Shown here: one piece after another, positions 25,113 to 33,102 of the stretch
How the letters are laid out: each line of letters opens with the position of its first letter
How positions within the stretch are numbered: position 1 is the first letter of the stretch
Assembly (NCBI GenBank): GCA_001917815.1
Contig: MNES01000017.1
Span: 41,288-105,287 of the forward strand
DNA: 64,000 nt
Direction: 5' to 3'
Source: Chloroflexi bacterium 13_1_40CM_65_17
Lineage (GTDB): Bacteria; Chloroflexota; Dormibacteria; Dormibacterales; Dormibacteraceae
Notes under the pieces: generated by a model
The model's input: the letters and a program-made list of their open reading frames with translations, nothing else
Database searches by the model: none
Told to the model about the DNA's origin: nothing
Made by a program: the position numbers and the translations under genes

Positions 25113-26090
25113 TCAGCTCACCTCGTAATGAACCCAAAATCGCGACCACCGCATGATGATCACGGAAAGCACGACGCTGATCAGGAACAGGATCCAGGCC
25201 ATCGCGGAGGCGATGCCCATGTCGCTGTACTGGAAAGCCTCCTTGTACAGGTAGAAGACGTAGAAGAGGAGTGAGTTGTCAGGCCCGGCCGTGTAGGCGG
25301 CTCCGCCGCTGGTCCCGCCGACCAGGATGAAGGCGGGGGTGAAGATCTGGACCCCCAGGATTGTGCCGTAGATGAGGTCATAGAGAATGACCGGCGTGAT
25401 CAGAGGGAGCGTGATGTGGCGGAAGCGGCGAAGAGCGCCGGCTCCGTCGAGCGACGCGGATTCATAGAGCTCGCCGGGCACGGCCCGCAGCGCGGCCAGA
25501 AATATGAGGGCCGGGCCGCCGGCACCCAGCTGAGCCAGCAGGACCACTGAGAACTTCGTCCACTTGGGGTCGCCCAGCCAGTTGATCGTGGGCACGCCCA
25601 CCAGCGAGAGAAGGTAGTTCACGAATCCGAAGCGCGGGTTCAGCAGGACGATGAAGATGAAGGTCAGCGCGAACAGGGGCAGGATCGAGGGTAGGTAGAT
25701 GGCCGCCCGGTAGATGGCGACCTCGCGGACCTTCTGATTCATCGCCAGGGCGAGCACGATCGCCACGACCAGCCCGATGGGGACGGCTAGGCCCGTGTAG
25801 TAGAGAGTGTTCCAGAGCGACTTAAAGAACAGCGGATCGCTGGCCAGGTGCTGGTAGTTTGCAAACCCGACCGGGGTTGCGTTCCCGAAACCTGAGTACG
25901 AGGTGAAGCTGAGATACAGGGAGTAGACGATCGGGTAGAGGGTGAAGGCGAAAAAGCCAATCACCCATGGCAGGATGAATGGCGCTGCCGTGCGCAGGTT
26001 GCGCCTGTCGGCCTTGCTCAGGTGGAGGCGGGGAGCGGCAATCACTGCCGCTCCCCGCGGACTCTCCGCCTCACGGCGGACTCGATCCAC
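25113..26090 (-). CDS. Carbohydrate ABC transporter permease (MalF type)
   Basis: 325 aa, six TM helices with a cytosolic N-terminal tail (HLSKADRRNLRTAAPF). FTLYPIVYSLYLSFTSY marks the first TM region, and the EAA loop is ELYESASLDGAGALRRFRH, then LPLITP. Pairs with the MalG-type permease immediately downstream and the lipoprotein binding protein 12 bp upstream. The three genes are one operon behind the promoter at about 27575. CUT1 family uptake of oligosaccharide; the exact sugar is inferred from neighbours only. Confidence 0.93.
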   Translation of the reverse strand: MDRVRREAESPRGAAVIAAPRLHLSKADRRNLRTAAPFILPWVIGFFAFTLYPIVYSLYLSFTSYSGFGNATPVGFANYQHLASDPLFFKSLWNTLYYTGLAVPIGLVVAIVLALAMNQKVREVAIYRAAIYLPSILPLFALTFIFIVLLNPRFGFVNYLLSLVGVPTINWLGDPKWTKFSVVLLAQLGAGGPALIFLAALRAVPGELYESASLDGAGALRRFRHITLPLITPVILYDLIYGTILGVQIFTPAFILVGGTSGGAAYTAGPDNSLLFYVFYLYKEAFQYSDMGIASAMAWILFLISVVLSVIIMRWSRFWVHYEVS

Positions 26091-26102
26091 ACAGGGACAT
26101 CT

Positions 26103-27443
26103 CTACGCGAGAGGACAGAAGGGTTGCAGCTTGGCGTTGGTAGCGGTAGCAGCTGCGTCGAGCGCTGCCTGTGGAGCCGCGGTGTTGCGAACGGCCGCGT
26201 CCTGTGCAGTGCTCAGCTGGTCCCAGTAGAACGCTCCGACCGGAAGCGGGGGCCGGCTGTGAGCGGCCGACAGCTGCTTGATGAAGAATTGGTGGTCGCC
26301 TGGGAAGAGGCTGCTGTCACTCTGCAGGCTCTTGATGGTTGGCGTGTGCTGGGTCTCTTTCGTGTACACGCGCTGGCCCGGTTCGCCGGCGATGTACTTC
26401 ATGAACTCATAGCCACCCTTGGCATTCTTGGCGTTCTTGGGGATCACATCCGACCAGCCGCCTGCCCAGGTCGCGGGCTGGTCGCCCTTCTTCGGGACCG
26501 GGATGTAGGTGACTCCGTACTTGAGGTTTGGGGTGTAGGTGGCAATCTGGCCGAGAACCCAGTCACCACTGATGACGAAGCCCAGGTGCCCTGTCAGGAA
26601 CGGGTCCTGCTGGGTGGGCTGGTTGGGGGGCGAATACGAGCTGATGAATGTCTGGACCGCGTCCACGCCCAGTGACTTCGACCAGTTCGTGAACATGTCC
26701 GTGTAGGCCTGCACGATCTTGGGGTCGTTCGGCGTCACTTTGCAGCCGCTCTTGTCGAAGAAGCTGCCGCCGTAGACGAAGCCCCACGTGTAGTGCCAGC
26801 CCTGGTTGATCCAGGGGATGAACCCGACCACGTCGTAAGCGCCGCCGGTCTTGTGGTTCACCTTGTTCGCCATGGCGCGCACCGTGTCGATGGTCGGTGG
26901 GCCGTTGGCGGGGTCGAGTGCGCTGAGGTCTGTTATCCCGGCCGCCTGCAAGAGGTCCTTGCGGTAGTACATGGCGCGGGTGTCGGTGTCGAACGGAAGC
27001 GCGTAGGGCTTGCCCTTGAAGGTGGCCTCAGCCCACGCGAAGTCGACGTAGTTGCTGGCCAGGTCTTGTGCGCCGTACTGACTCAGGTCTTCGAGCACGC
27101 CCGCGGCGGCTCGCTCGGCGACCGTAAAGCGGTCGAGCATGTAGACATCAGGACCGGTTCCACTTCGTACCGCCGTCGTCAGCTTGGCGATGTCGGTCTC
27201 GGAGCCAGGTACCTGGACCATCTTCACGCAGGTGGCCGTGCTCTGCTTGTTGAATGCGTCCACGATGTGCTTCAGGCTGTCGGAGTCGGGCGGCGTGTGC
27301 GACGTCCAGAACGTGGCCAGAGTCGTGCCCGAGTTGCAGCCCGCCAGCGGGGCAGCCGACTGATTGCCGCCTCCACATGCCGCCAGCACGACGCTGACGA
27401 ATACGAGCGAGGCCTTCCAGCCCCGCCAGCTGAGTAATGACAT
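26103..27443 (-). CDS. Sugar ABC transporter substrate-binding lipoprotein
   Basis: 446 aa from ATG 27443, which is preceded by GGAGGAAA. A lipoprotein signal peptide ends in the lipobox VVLAACGGG, so the mature protein is anchored on the outer face of the cytoplasmic membrane. Family 1 solute-binding protein blocks: NSGTTLATFWTSHTPPDS, GTGPDVYMLDRFTVAERA, LPFDTDTRAMYYRKDLLQAAG, and TWAGGWSDVIPKNAKN. Trp/Tyr residues for sugar stacking are frequent. It is the first gene of the importer operon. The longer open frame to 27548 lacks a signal sequence and is rejected. Confidence 0.94.
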   Translation of the reverse strand: MSLLSWRGWKASLVFVSVVLAACGGGNQSAAPLAGCNSGTTLATFWTSHTPPDSDSLKHIVDAFNKQSTATCVKMVQVPGSETDIAKLTTAVRSGTGPDVYMLDRFTVAERAAAGVLEDLSQYGAQDLASNYVDFAWAEATFKGKPYALPFDTDTRAMYYRKDLLQAAGITDLSALDPANGPPTIDTVRAMANKVNHKTGGAYDVVGFIPWINQGWHYTWGFVYGGSFFDKSGCKVTPNDPKIVQAYTDMFTNWSKSLGVDAVQTFISSYSPPNQPTQQDPFLTGHLGFVISGDWVLGQIATYTPNLKYGVTYIPVPKKGDQPATWAGGWSDVIPKNAKNAKGGYEFMKYIAGEPGQRVYTKETQHTPTIKSLQSDSSLFPGDHQFFIKQLSAAHSRPPLPVGAFYWDQLSTAQDAAVRNTAAPQAALDAAATATNAKLQPFCPLA

Positions 27444-27561
27444 GGCGATTTCCTCCGTAAACGATGCGCCCTGATCCCCCCCGCCTTCTTCCCGGTTCGA
27501 CGTGTGCCCGAAGCCCGGGGCGAGAGCGCGCCGACGAGGGGCCGCCAATTACTCCGCCCTC

Positions 27562-27590
27562 ACTATTGCCCGGTCGCATCGCAATGTCAA
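27562..27590 (-). promoter_or_regulatory. Sigma-70-like promoter for the sugar importer operon
   Basis: Minus strand: TTGACA (27590-27585), 17-bp spacer, AATAGT (27567-27562). A perfect -35 and a two-mismatch -10 with optimal spacing, about 120 bp before the binding-protein ATG, giving a leader of roughly 110 nt. The divergent GH47 remnant starts only 29 bp beyond. Confidence 0.55.
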
Positions 27591-27618
27591 GGATCTGGAC
27601 AAACCCTGAACGGCTAGG

Positions 27619-28157
27619 TTGACGGGAGTGGTGCCTCGTATTGGCGGCCGCACGATCTCGCGCCGGGGGTTTCTCGCCTGCGTGGCGCCCGCCGGGCTTG
27701 GCGTAGCCGGCGCAGGCATCTGGCTGGCGCGCCAAACCAATGCCCCTCCATCGATTCCAGGCGCCGCCGAGGTCGCCGCCGACGTTCGCGCCCGGGACCT
27801 CCCGTCGGCCTCACGATCATCGAAGCACTCGTATCGATAAGGCAAGCTGCACTCAGGAGTGGTGAGCGTGCCCGAGAATTTCGTGGCGGAGGTCGGCACC
27901 AACCTGGCCGAGCTCGGCATGCTCGCCCGCCTCACTGGCGACGAGCGCTACTTCCAGGTCGCCAAGCGCGCAGCCCAAGCCGTGTACGAGCGGCGGTCTC
28001 CGCTCGACCTCATCGCCACCTCGATCGATATCGAGAGCGGCCGGTGGCGCAGCGCGGTATCGGTGGGTCTGTTCTCGAACGCCCCCGCTTCGACTACCAG
28101 CACAACTATCTGAGCACCGAAGGCAAAGTGCTGGTGGGCCTGCGGCCACGGTCCTAA
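27619..28157 (+). pseudogene. Tat-exported GH47 (class I alpha-1,2-mannosidase) gene, collapsed by deletions and frameshifts
   Basis: The first frame (27619-27840) encodes a twin-arginine signal (ISRRGFLACVAPAG) and AAEVAADVRA. A second frame overlapping its end reads VGLTIIEALVSI, the start of the GH47 L-T-x-I-E-A-L-D-T-L motif. A third reads VPENFVAEVGTNLAELGMLA, then LTGDERYFQVAKRA and RRSPLDLIATSID, all typical GH47. After a further shift, FDYQHNYLSTEGKVLVGL leads to TAA 28155. An intact GH47 enzyme has about 450-500 aa; less than half remains in at least three frames. It removes alpha-1,2-mannose from high-mannose N-glycans, exactly the substrate type expected for this locus. Confidence 0.7.
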
Positions 28158-28176
28158 GCACCTACAGTCTGCAGCC

Positions 28177-28950
28177 ATGGACCTGGCCGGCAAGGTGGCG
28201 ATCGTCACTGGCGGCGGCGCGGGAATCGGCCGGGCGGCGGCGATTGCGCTCGCAGGCGCCGGAGCCGCGACGGTCGTGGCCGACATCGACCAGCAGGCGG
28301 CGGAGGCGGTGGCTGCGGAAATCGTCGGGCAAGGTGGCAGCGCTCTTGGCCTGGTGGTTGACGTAAGCAGGTCGGTGGATGTCGGCACGATGGCCGCGGC
28401 AGCCGTTGACAGCTATGGCGGCATCGACCTCCTGTACAACAATGCCGCCATCCAGACCTACGGCAGCGTGACCGAGCTCGAGGAGCCCGCGTGGGATCGC
28501 CTCTTCGCAGTAAACGTCAAGGGGATCTACCTCTGCTCGCGGATCTGCATCCCTCTCATGCGGTCACGGGGCGGCGGCGCGATCGTCAATGCCGCGTCGA
28601 TCCAGGGATTGGCGACGCAGAAAAGGGTCGCCGCCTACGCGGCCTCCAAAGGCGCGGTGATCTCGCTGACGCGGAGCATGGCGCTCGACTACGCCTCTGA
28701 TGGCATTAGGGTCAACTGCATCTGCCCGGGGTCTGTCGACACCCCCATGCTGCGTAAGAACGCTGCCGCGCAGGGCGATGCCGAAGCCGTCCTGGCGATG
28801 TGGGGTTCGGTGCATCCCATCGGGCGGATCGCGCAGCCGGCCGAGATCGCGCGCCTCGTCGTCTTCCTCATGAGCGACGACGCCTCATTCATCACAGGCG
28901 CCAGCTACGTGATCGACGGGGGGCTCACCGCAGCTTTTGTCCAGGGATGA
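28177..28950 (+). CDS. Short-chain dehydrogenase/reductase (possible sugar dehydrogenase)
   Basis: 257 aa. Classical SDR: cofactor motif TGGGAGIGRA (9-18), acidic D in VVADID (NAD preference), NNAA, Ser in NAASIQG, catalytic YAASK, and the C-terminal SYVIDGGLTAAF. The start of the GH29 fucosidase gene lies inside its last codons, so both are coupled. In this context it may oxidise L-fucose or another sugar (non-phosphorylative route), but SDR specificity cannot be read from sequence alone. Confidence 0.9.
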   Translation: MDLAGKVAIVTGGGAGIGRAAAIALAGAGAATVVADIDQQAAEAVAAEIVGQGGSALGLVVDVSRSVDVGTMAAAAVDSYGGIDLLYNNAAIQTYGSVTELEEPAWDRLFAVNVKGIYLCSRICIPLMRSRGGGAIVNAASIQGLATQKRVAAYAASKGAVISLTRSMALDYASDGIRVNCICPGSVDTPMLRKNAAAQGDAEAVLAMWGSVHPIGRIAQPAEIARLVVFLMSDDASFITGASYVIDGGLTAAFVQG

Positions 28951-30208
28951 CGCCGGCTCGCAGGCCCGCGCCGCCTGGTGGTTGGAGGCGCGCCTCGGCC
29001 TGTTCATCCACTGGGGGATCTACGCGCTGCCCGCACGCCACGAATGGGTGAAGAGTCGCGAACAGCTGACAGACGATCACTACCAACGCTACTTCGACCA
29101 TTTCTATCCCGACCTCTACGACCCGGCTCAGTGGGCGCGGGTGGCGAAGGATGCCGGGATGCGCTACTTCGTGATCACCACCAAGCACCACGACGGTTTC
29201 TGTTTGTGGGACTCAGACCTCACCGACTACAAGGTCACGAAGACGCCGTGGGGCAAGGACCTCATCCGGCCGATGCTGGAGGCTTTTCGAGCCGAAGGCC
29301 TGAGGGTCGGCTTCTATCACTCCGTGATCGATTGGCATCACCCTGAATTTCCGATCGACGGCCACCATCCCCGGCGCGGAGATGCCGCCGCCAACGATCG
29401 CGACATCTCGAAATACCGCCGGTATCTCCATGGCCAGGTGAGAGAGCTGCTCACTCGCTTCGGCAAGCTCGACTACCTGTTCTTCGACTTCACCTATCCG
29501 GATCTCCCCGGGGGCGGAAAGAGCGCAGCTGACTGGGGATCGGAGGAGCTGCTGGCGATGGTTCGCGAGCTCCAGCCGGAGGCGATCGTCAACGATCGCC
29601 TGGGCATTCCCGGCGACTTCGTCACCCCCGAGCAGTACCAGCCGGCGAGCCCGATGCAGCGAGACGGCGCACCTGTTCTCTGGGAGGCATGCCAGACCCT
29701 GAACGGGAGCTGGGGCTACGACCGAGACAACCTGCACTACAAGACGCCCGACATGGTCGTGCGCATGCTGATCGACGGCGTGTCCAAGAACGGCAACCTG
29801 CTGCTCAACGTGGGACCCACCGCGCGCGGCCGGCTCGATCCTCGCGCCCTGGAAATCCTGAGCCTGTTAGGCGATTGGCTGAGCGTCCACGGCCGCTCCG
29901 TGTACGGGTGCGGCCCGAGCTCGTTCAGCCCGCCACCGGATTGCCGCTACACCCAGCGAGGCGACCATCTCTACCTGCACCTGTTCGCCTGGCCATATCG
30001 CCACGTCCACCTGCCTGGACTTGCCGACCGTGTCGGTTACGCCCAGCTGCTCAATGACGGATCGGAGGTCACGATGCAGGTGATCGATCCGAAGCGACGC
30101 GCGCAGAACGTTCGGATGGGCGGACTGCCGGAAGGAACGCTGACCCTGGAGGTGCCGACCGTTCGACCGCCGGCTCTGGTCCCGGTGGTCGAGCTGTTTC
30201 TTACTTAG
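28937..30208 (+). CDS. GH29 alpha-L-fucosidase
   Basis: 423 aa from TTG 28937, overlapping the SDR end by 14 bp. GH29 enzymes release L-fucose with retention. Signature stretches: WWLEARLGLFIHWGIYALPARHEW, YFVITTKHHDGFCLWDS, LRVGFYHSVIDWHHP, and LDYLFFDFTYPD, in which Asp184 is the likely nucleophile. NLLLNVGPTARGRL follows and a beta-sandwich closes the protein. No signal peptide is seen, so it acts on imported oligosaccharides. It ends convergently with the aldo/keto reductase, overlapping by four bases. Confidence 0.92.
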   Translation: MSRDDAGSQARAAWWLEARLGLFIHWGIYALPARHEWVKSREQLTDDHYQRYFDHFYPDLYDPAQWARVAKDAGMRYFVITTKHHDGFCLWDSDLTDYKVTKTPWGKDLIRPMLEAFRAEGLRVGFYHSVIDWHHPEFPIDGHHPRRGDAAANDRDISKYRRYLHGQVRELLTRFGKLDYLFFDFTYPDLPGGGKSAADWGSEELLAMVRELQPEAIVNDRLGIPGDFVTPEQYQPASPMQRDGAPVLWEACQTLNGSWGYDRDNLHYKTPDMVVRMLIDGVSKNGNLLLNVGPTARGRLDPRALEILSLLGDWLSVHGRSVYGCGPSSFSPPPDCRYTQRGDHLYLHLFAWPYRHVHLPGLADRVGYAQLLNDGSEVTMQVIDPKRRAQNVRMGGLPEGTLTLEVPTVRPPALVPVVELFLT

Positions 30209-31248
30209 CCAGACTTCAGGAGCCCCCGCCGTTCGGCGGCGCCTTCCGCGAGCAGCCGGTACGGATAGTCGGGCGTGGGCGGTGCGCTCACATCGTCCAG
30301 TCGCTGCACTTGAGCGTCGTCAAGCGTCAGCTCCGACGCCTTGAGGTTGTCGCTCAGCTGTTCGACGGTTCGAGCGCCCAGCAGGGGAGCCGCCACGCCG
30401 GGCCGGTCGGCCAGCCAGCGAAGAGCGACCCGGGCCGGCGGCACACCATGCTCGGCGGCGACGGCTTGAACCGCATCCACGATCCTCCAGGTGCGCTCGG
30501 TGTTGCGTCGCTCGTATGCCTCGACGCCGCGGTTTGGGTCCTCGCCCAGCCGGGTGGCGCCGGTGGGCCCGGCGTCGCGCCTGTATTTGCCAGACAGCCA
30601 GCCCTGGCCCAACGGACCCCACGGCAGGATCCCGAGACCTTCCTCGAGGCAAACCGGCACCAGCTCCCACTCGATTTCGCGAGCCAGCATGTTGTACTGC
30701 GGCTGCAATGAAACCGGCGCGGACAGGCCTGAATGCCGTGCGACCAGGACCGTACGCTCAAGCTGCCAGCCCGTGAAGTTGGACACTCCGATGTAGCGGA
30801 CCTTCCCGGACCGCACCAGGTGGTCGAAGGCGGCAAGCGTCTCTTCGATGGGGGTCGCCGGATCCCAAGTGTGGGCTTGATACAGGTCCACGTGGTCGAC
30901 CTGGAGCCGCCGAAGACTGTCTTCACATGCTTGGATGATCCATCGCCGCGAAAGGCCTTCGGAGTTGCCCGACTGGTCCATACGCCCGCGGCATTTGGTT
31001 GCCAGCACGATGGAGTCGCGTACCCCGCGATGCCCACTGAGCCAGCGGCCGATGATCTCCTCCGACGTGCCGCGCGGCCCCACAGGTGGGTACACGTCGG
31101 CGGTGTCGACGAGGTTGCCGCCGCTCTCGATGTAGTGGTCGAGCAATCCGGCGGCGCTGTGCTCATCGGCCTCCTGGCCGAAAGTCATCGTACCCAGCGC
31201 GAACTCCGACACCAGCACACCCGTGCGGCCCAGCAGGCGCTTACGCAT
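30205..31248 (-). CDS. Aldo/keto reductase
   Basis: 347 aa. (beta/alpha)8 NADPH-dependent oxidoreductase: LGRTGVLVSEFALGTMTFG, then GGNLVDTADVYPP (catalytic Asp/Tyr), DHVDLYQAHTWDPATPIEE, RYIGVSNFTGWQLER and LLGARTVEQLSDN at the cofactor end. The start overlaps the stop of the sugar isomerase gene by 8 bp. The D-x-Y-Q-A-H motif is that of the YhdN/Tas group, which reduces sugar aldehydes and ketones or oxidises lactol sugars. With the Gfo/Idh and isomerase genes it probably processes a monosaccharide released by the fucosidase or mannosidases. Confidence 0.91.
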   Translation of the reverse strand: MRKRLLGRTGVLVSEFALGTMTFGQEADEHSAAGLLDHYIESGGNLVDTADVYPPVGPRGTSEEIIGRWLSGHRGVRDSIVLATKCRGRMDQSGNSEGLSRRWIIQACEDSLRRLQVDHVDLYQAHTWDPATPIEETLAAFDHLVRSGKVRYIGVSNFTGWQLERTVLVARHSGLSAPVSLQPQYNMLAREIEWELVPVCLEEGLGILPWGPLGQGWLSGKYRRDAGPTGATRLGEDPNRGVEAYERRNTERTWRIVDAVQAVAAEHGVPPARVALRWLADRPGVAAPLLGARTVEQLSDNLKASELTLDDAQVQRLDDVSAPPTPDYPYRLLAEGAAERRGLLKSG

Positions 31249-31987
31249 CGGTCAACTTCGCGAGGTTGCGATAGCTGATGGAGAGGCTCTCCATCGGATC
31301 GCGGCGGCACTCGTCCTGCTCCACGACGAGCCACTTGGTCGCGGCGTCGCGGCACGCGCTCAAGATGTCGGGCCAATCGAGGTTTCCCTCGCCGACCTCC
31401 GCCATGACAGGATCACCCTTCTCTACGTCCATGTCCTTGAGGTGCACCAGCGGAACCCTACCCTTCAGCCTGCGGATCCAGCTGGAGGGGTTTGCACCGC
31501 CGTACTGAAGCCAATAGGTGTCGAGCTCCGCCTGCAGTCCGTTCGCGTTGCCGAACAGGGCTTCCAGTCCCGTCTGGCCGTGCCATCGCTGCAGCTCGAA
31601 CGCGTGGTTGTGATAGACGAGCTCCAGCCCGTGCGATTTCAGGCCGCCGGCGAGCTCAACCGCTTCCGCGGCGAAGCGTTCGTAACCTTCAATCGACCTG
31701 TAGCTCTCGGGCAGGCTGGGAACGACGATGTACTTGCAGCCCCATTCCTTGCATTCGGCCGCGGCAGCCGCGAGGTCGCTCCACAAGCGCTCGAGCGAAA
31801 TGTGTGCAGCGCATGCGACCAGCCCCGATCGCGACAGCTCTTGCCCGAAGCGTTCGGACGTCCGGCTTCCGAGCCCGGCCACCTCGACCGCGGGATAGCC
31901 GATCTCGCGCAGCCGGCCCAGGACGCCGCTCAATCGCGAGGGATCCTGGAGCTGATCGCGAACCGTGTACAGCTGGGCCGCGATCAC
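31241..31987 (-). CDS. Sugar phosphate isomerase/epimerase-like TIM-barrel protein
   Basis: 248 aa from GTG 31987 (GTGA overlap with the Gfo/Idh stop). AP-endonuclease-2 fold: AQLYTVRDQLQ, GYPAVEVAGLG, VYHNHAFELQRW (metal-ligand His), LDTYWLQYGGANP and PLVHLKDMDVEKGD with GEGNLDWPDIL. Family members are sugar isomerases, 3-keto-sugar processing enzymes and inosose dehydratases (IolE). The tight coupling with a Gfo/Idh oxidoreductase is typical of pathways in which a sugar is first oxidised to a keto-sugar and then isomerised or cleaved. Exact reaction unknown. Confidence 0.89.
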   Translation of the reverse strand: MIAAQLYTVRDQLQDPSRLSGVLGRLREIGYPAVEVAGLGSRTSERFGQELSRSGLVACAAHISLERLWSDLAAAAAECKEWGCKYIVVPSLPESYRSIEGYERFAAEAVELAGGLKSHGLELVYHNHAFELQRWHGQTGLEALFGNANGLQAELDTYWLQYGGANPSSWIRRLKGRVPLVHLKDMDVEKGDPVMAEVGEGNLDWPDILSACRDAATKWLVVEQDECRRDPMESLSISYRNLAKLTDA

Positions 31988-33102
31988 GATACCGCCACCA
32001 GGCCGGAGTCAAGTGGCAGCGGCGCCGGGCGCCGGCAGGTGCTCTGCACTTCGACGTGATGGCCGCTCGTGGAGGACTCGAGGATCGACAGCATCACGTC
32101 GAGCACGTGGTAGCCAAGCTCGCCGGACGCGCGCGGCTCCTCTCCCCTCTCAATCGCCATAGCCATCTCGATCACCCCGAGTCCGCGAAAGTTACCTGGG
32201 CCATCGGTGTGGTGGAATGCGAGCGGCACATCTTGCCACTTCGATTCCTCCTCGTTGGATCGCACCTTCACGGGGCCCCAGAAGTAATTCGGATCCGGAA
32301 CGCCCAGGATCCCCTTGGTGCAGTACACCTGCATGTTGGGCAGGTCGTGTCCCGAAATTCCAAAGCTCGTGACGAGCGTCGCCTGGGCGCCGCTCGCGAA
32401 TTCGAGCAACGCCGCCACGAACGTCGGCGTGCTCACCTTGAAGGTCTCCCCGGCTCTGGGCCCGCGGTCGGCCGTGCGTTCTGGATAGAGGACGCGGCTC
32501 ATCCCCGTGACGCGGCGAACCGGACCGATGAGGCAGACCAGCGTGGTCACGTAATACGGACCGACGTCGAGCAGCGGACCGCCGCCAGGCTGATAGAAGA
32601 AAGCTGGATTCGGATGCCAATTCTCCGGCCCTCGGTTGAGCATGAATCCCGAGGCGGCAAGCGGCTCGCCTAGCTGACCTTGCTCGCCGTGCTCGAGCAG
32701 CCGAAGGCACGTCTGGATACCTGATCCGAGAAAGGTGTCCGGCGCGGAGGCAACCACGAGTCCCCTGGTTCGGGCGGTCTCGAGAATCCGTTTGCCGTCC
32801 TCACGCGTGGTGGCAAACGGCTTCTCCGTGTACACGTGCTTTCCATTTTCGAGAGCGGAGAGCGTGACTGCCGCATGCGCGCTGGGGATCGTCAGGTTGA
32901 GCACCAGGTCCACCTCGCGCTCGGCGACAAGCTCATCGGGGCTGGACACCCTGGGAATCGCGTATGCGGCGGCGCTGGCTTTCGCCCGCTCCGGCACCTG
33001 GTCGGCACAAGCCACCACCTCGAGGTGGGGCGACGCCTTCATGTTCTTGAAGTAGGCGCCACTGATCGTTCCGCAGCCGACGACTCCAACGCGCAGGCGC
33101 AT
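31984..33102 (-). CDS. Gfo/Idh/MocA family oxidoreductase
   Basis: 372 aa from ATG 33102, whose A is the last base of the GH38 stop (TGATG). Rossmann N-terminus RVGVVGCGTISGAYFKNM, then the EKPFATTREDGKRIL motif carrying the conserved Lys, and a C-terminal beta-sheet domain (LLDVGPYYVTTLVCLIG). NAD(P)-dependent sugar or inositol dehydrogenases belong here. Placed between GH38 mannosidase and sugar isomerase in a run of overlapping genes, it probably oxidises mannose, fucose or a derived glycoside. The 5' extension to 33135 overlaps GH38 and is rejected. Confidence 0.91.
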   Translation of the reverse strand: MRLRVGVVGCGTISGAYFKNMKASPHLEVVACADQVPERAKASAAAYAIPRVSSPDELVAEREVDLVLNLTIPSAHAAVTLSALENGKHVYTEKPFATTREDGKRILETARTRGLVVASAPDTFLGSGIQTCLRLLEHGEQGQLGEPLAASGFMLNRGPENWHPNPAFFYQPGGGPLLDVGPYYVTTLVCLIGPVRRVTGMSRVLYPERTADRGPRAGETFKVSTPTFVAALLEFASGAQATLVTSFGISGHDLPNMQVYCTKGILGVPDPNYFWGPVKVRSNEEESKWQDVPLAFHHTDGPGNFRGLGVIEMAMAIERGEEPRASGELGYHVLDVMLSILESSTSGHHVEVQSTCRRPAPLPLDSGLVAVS

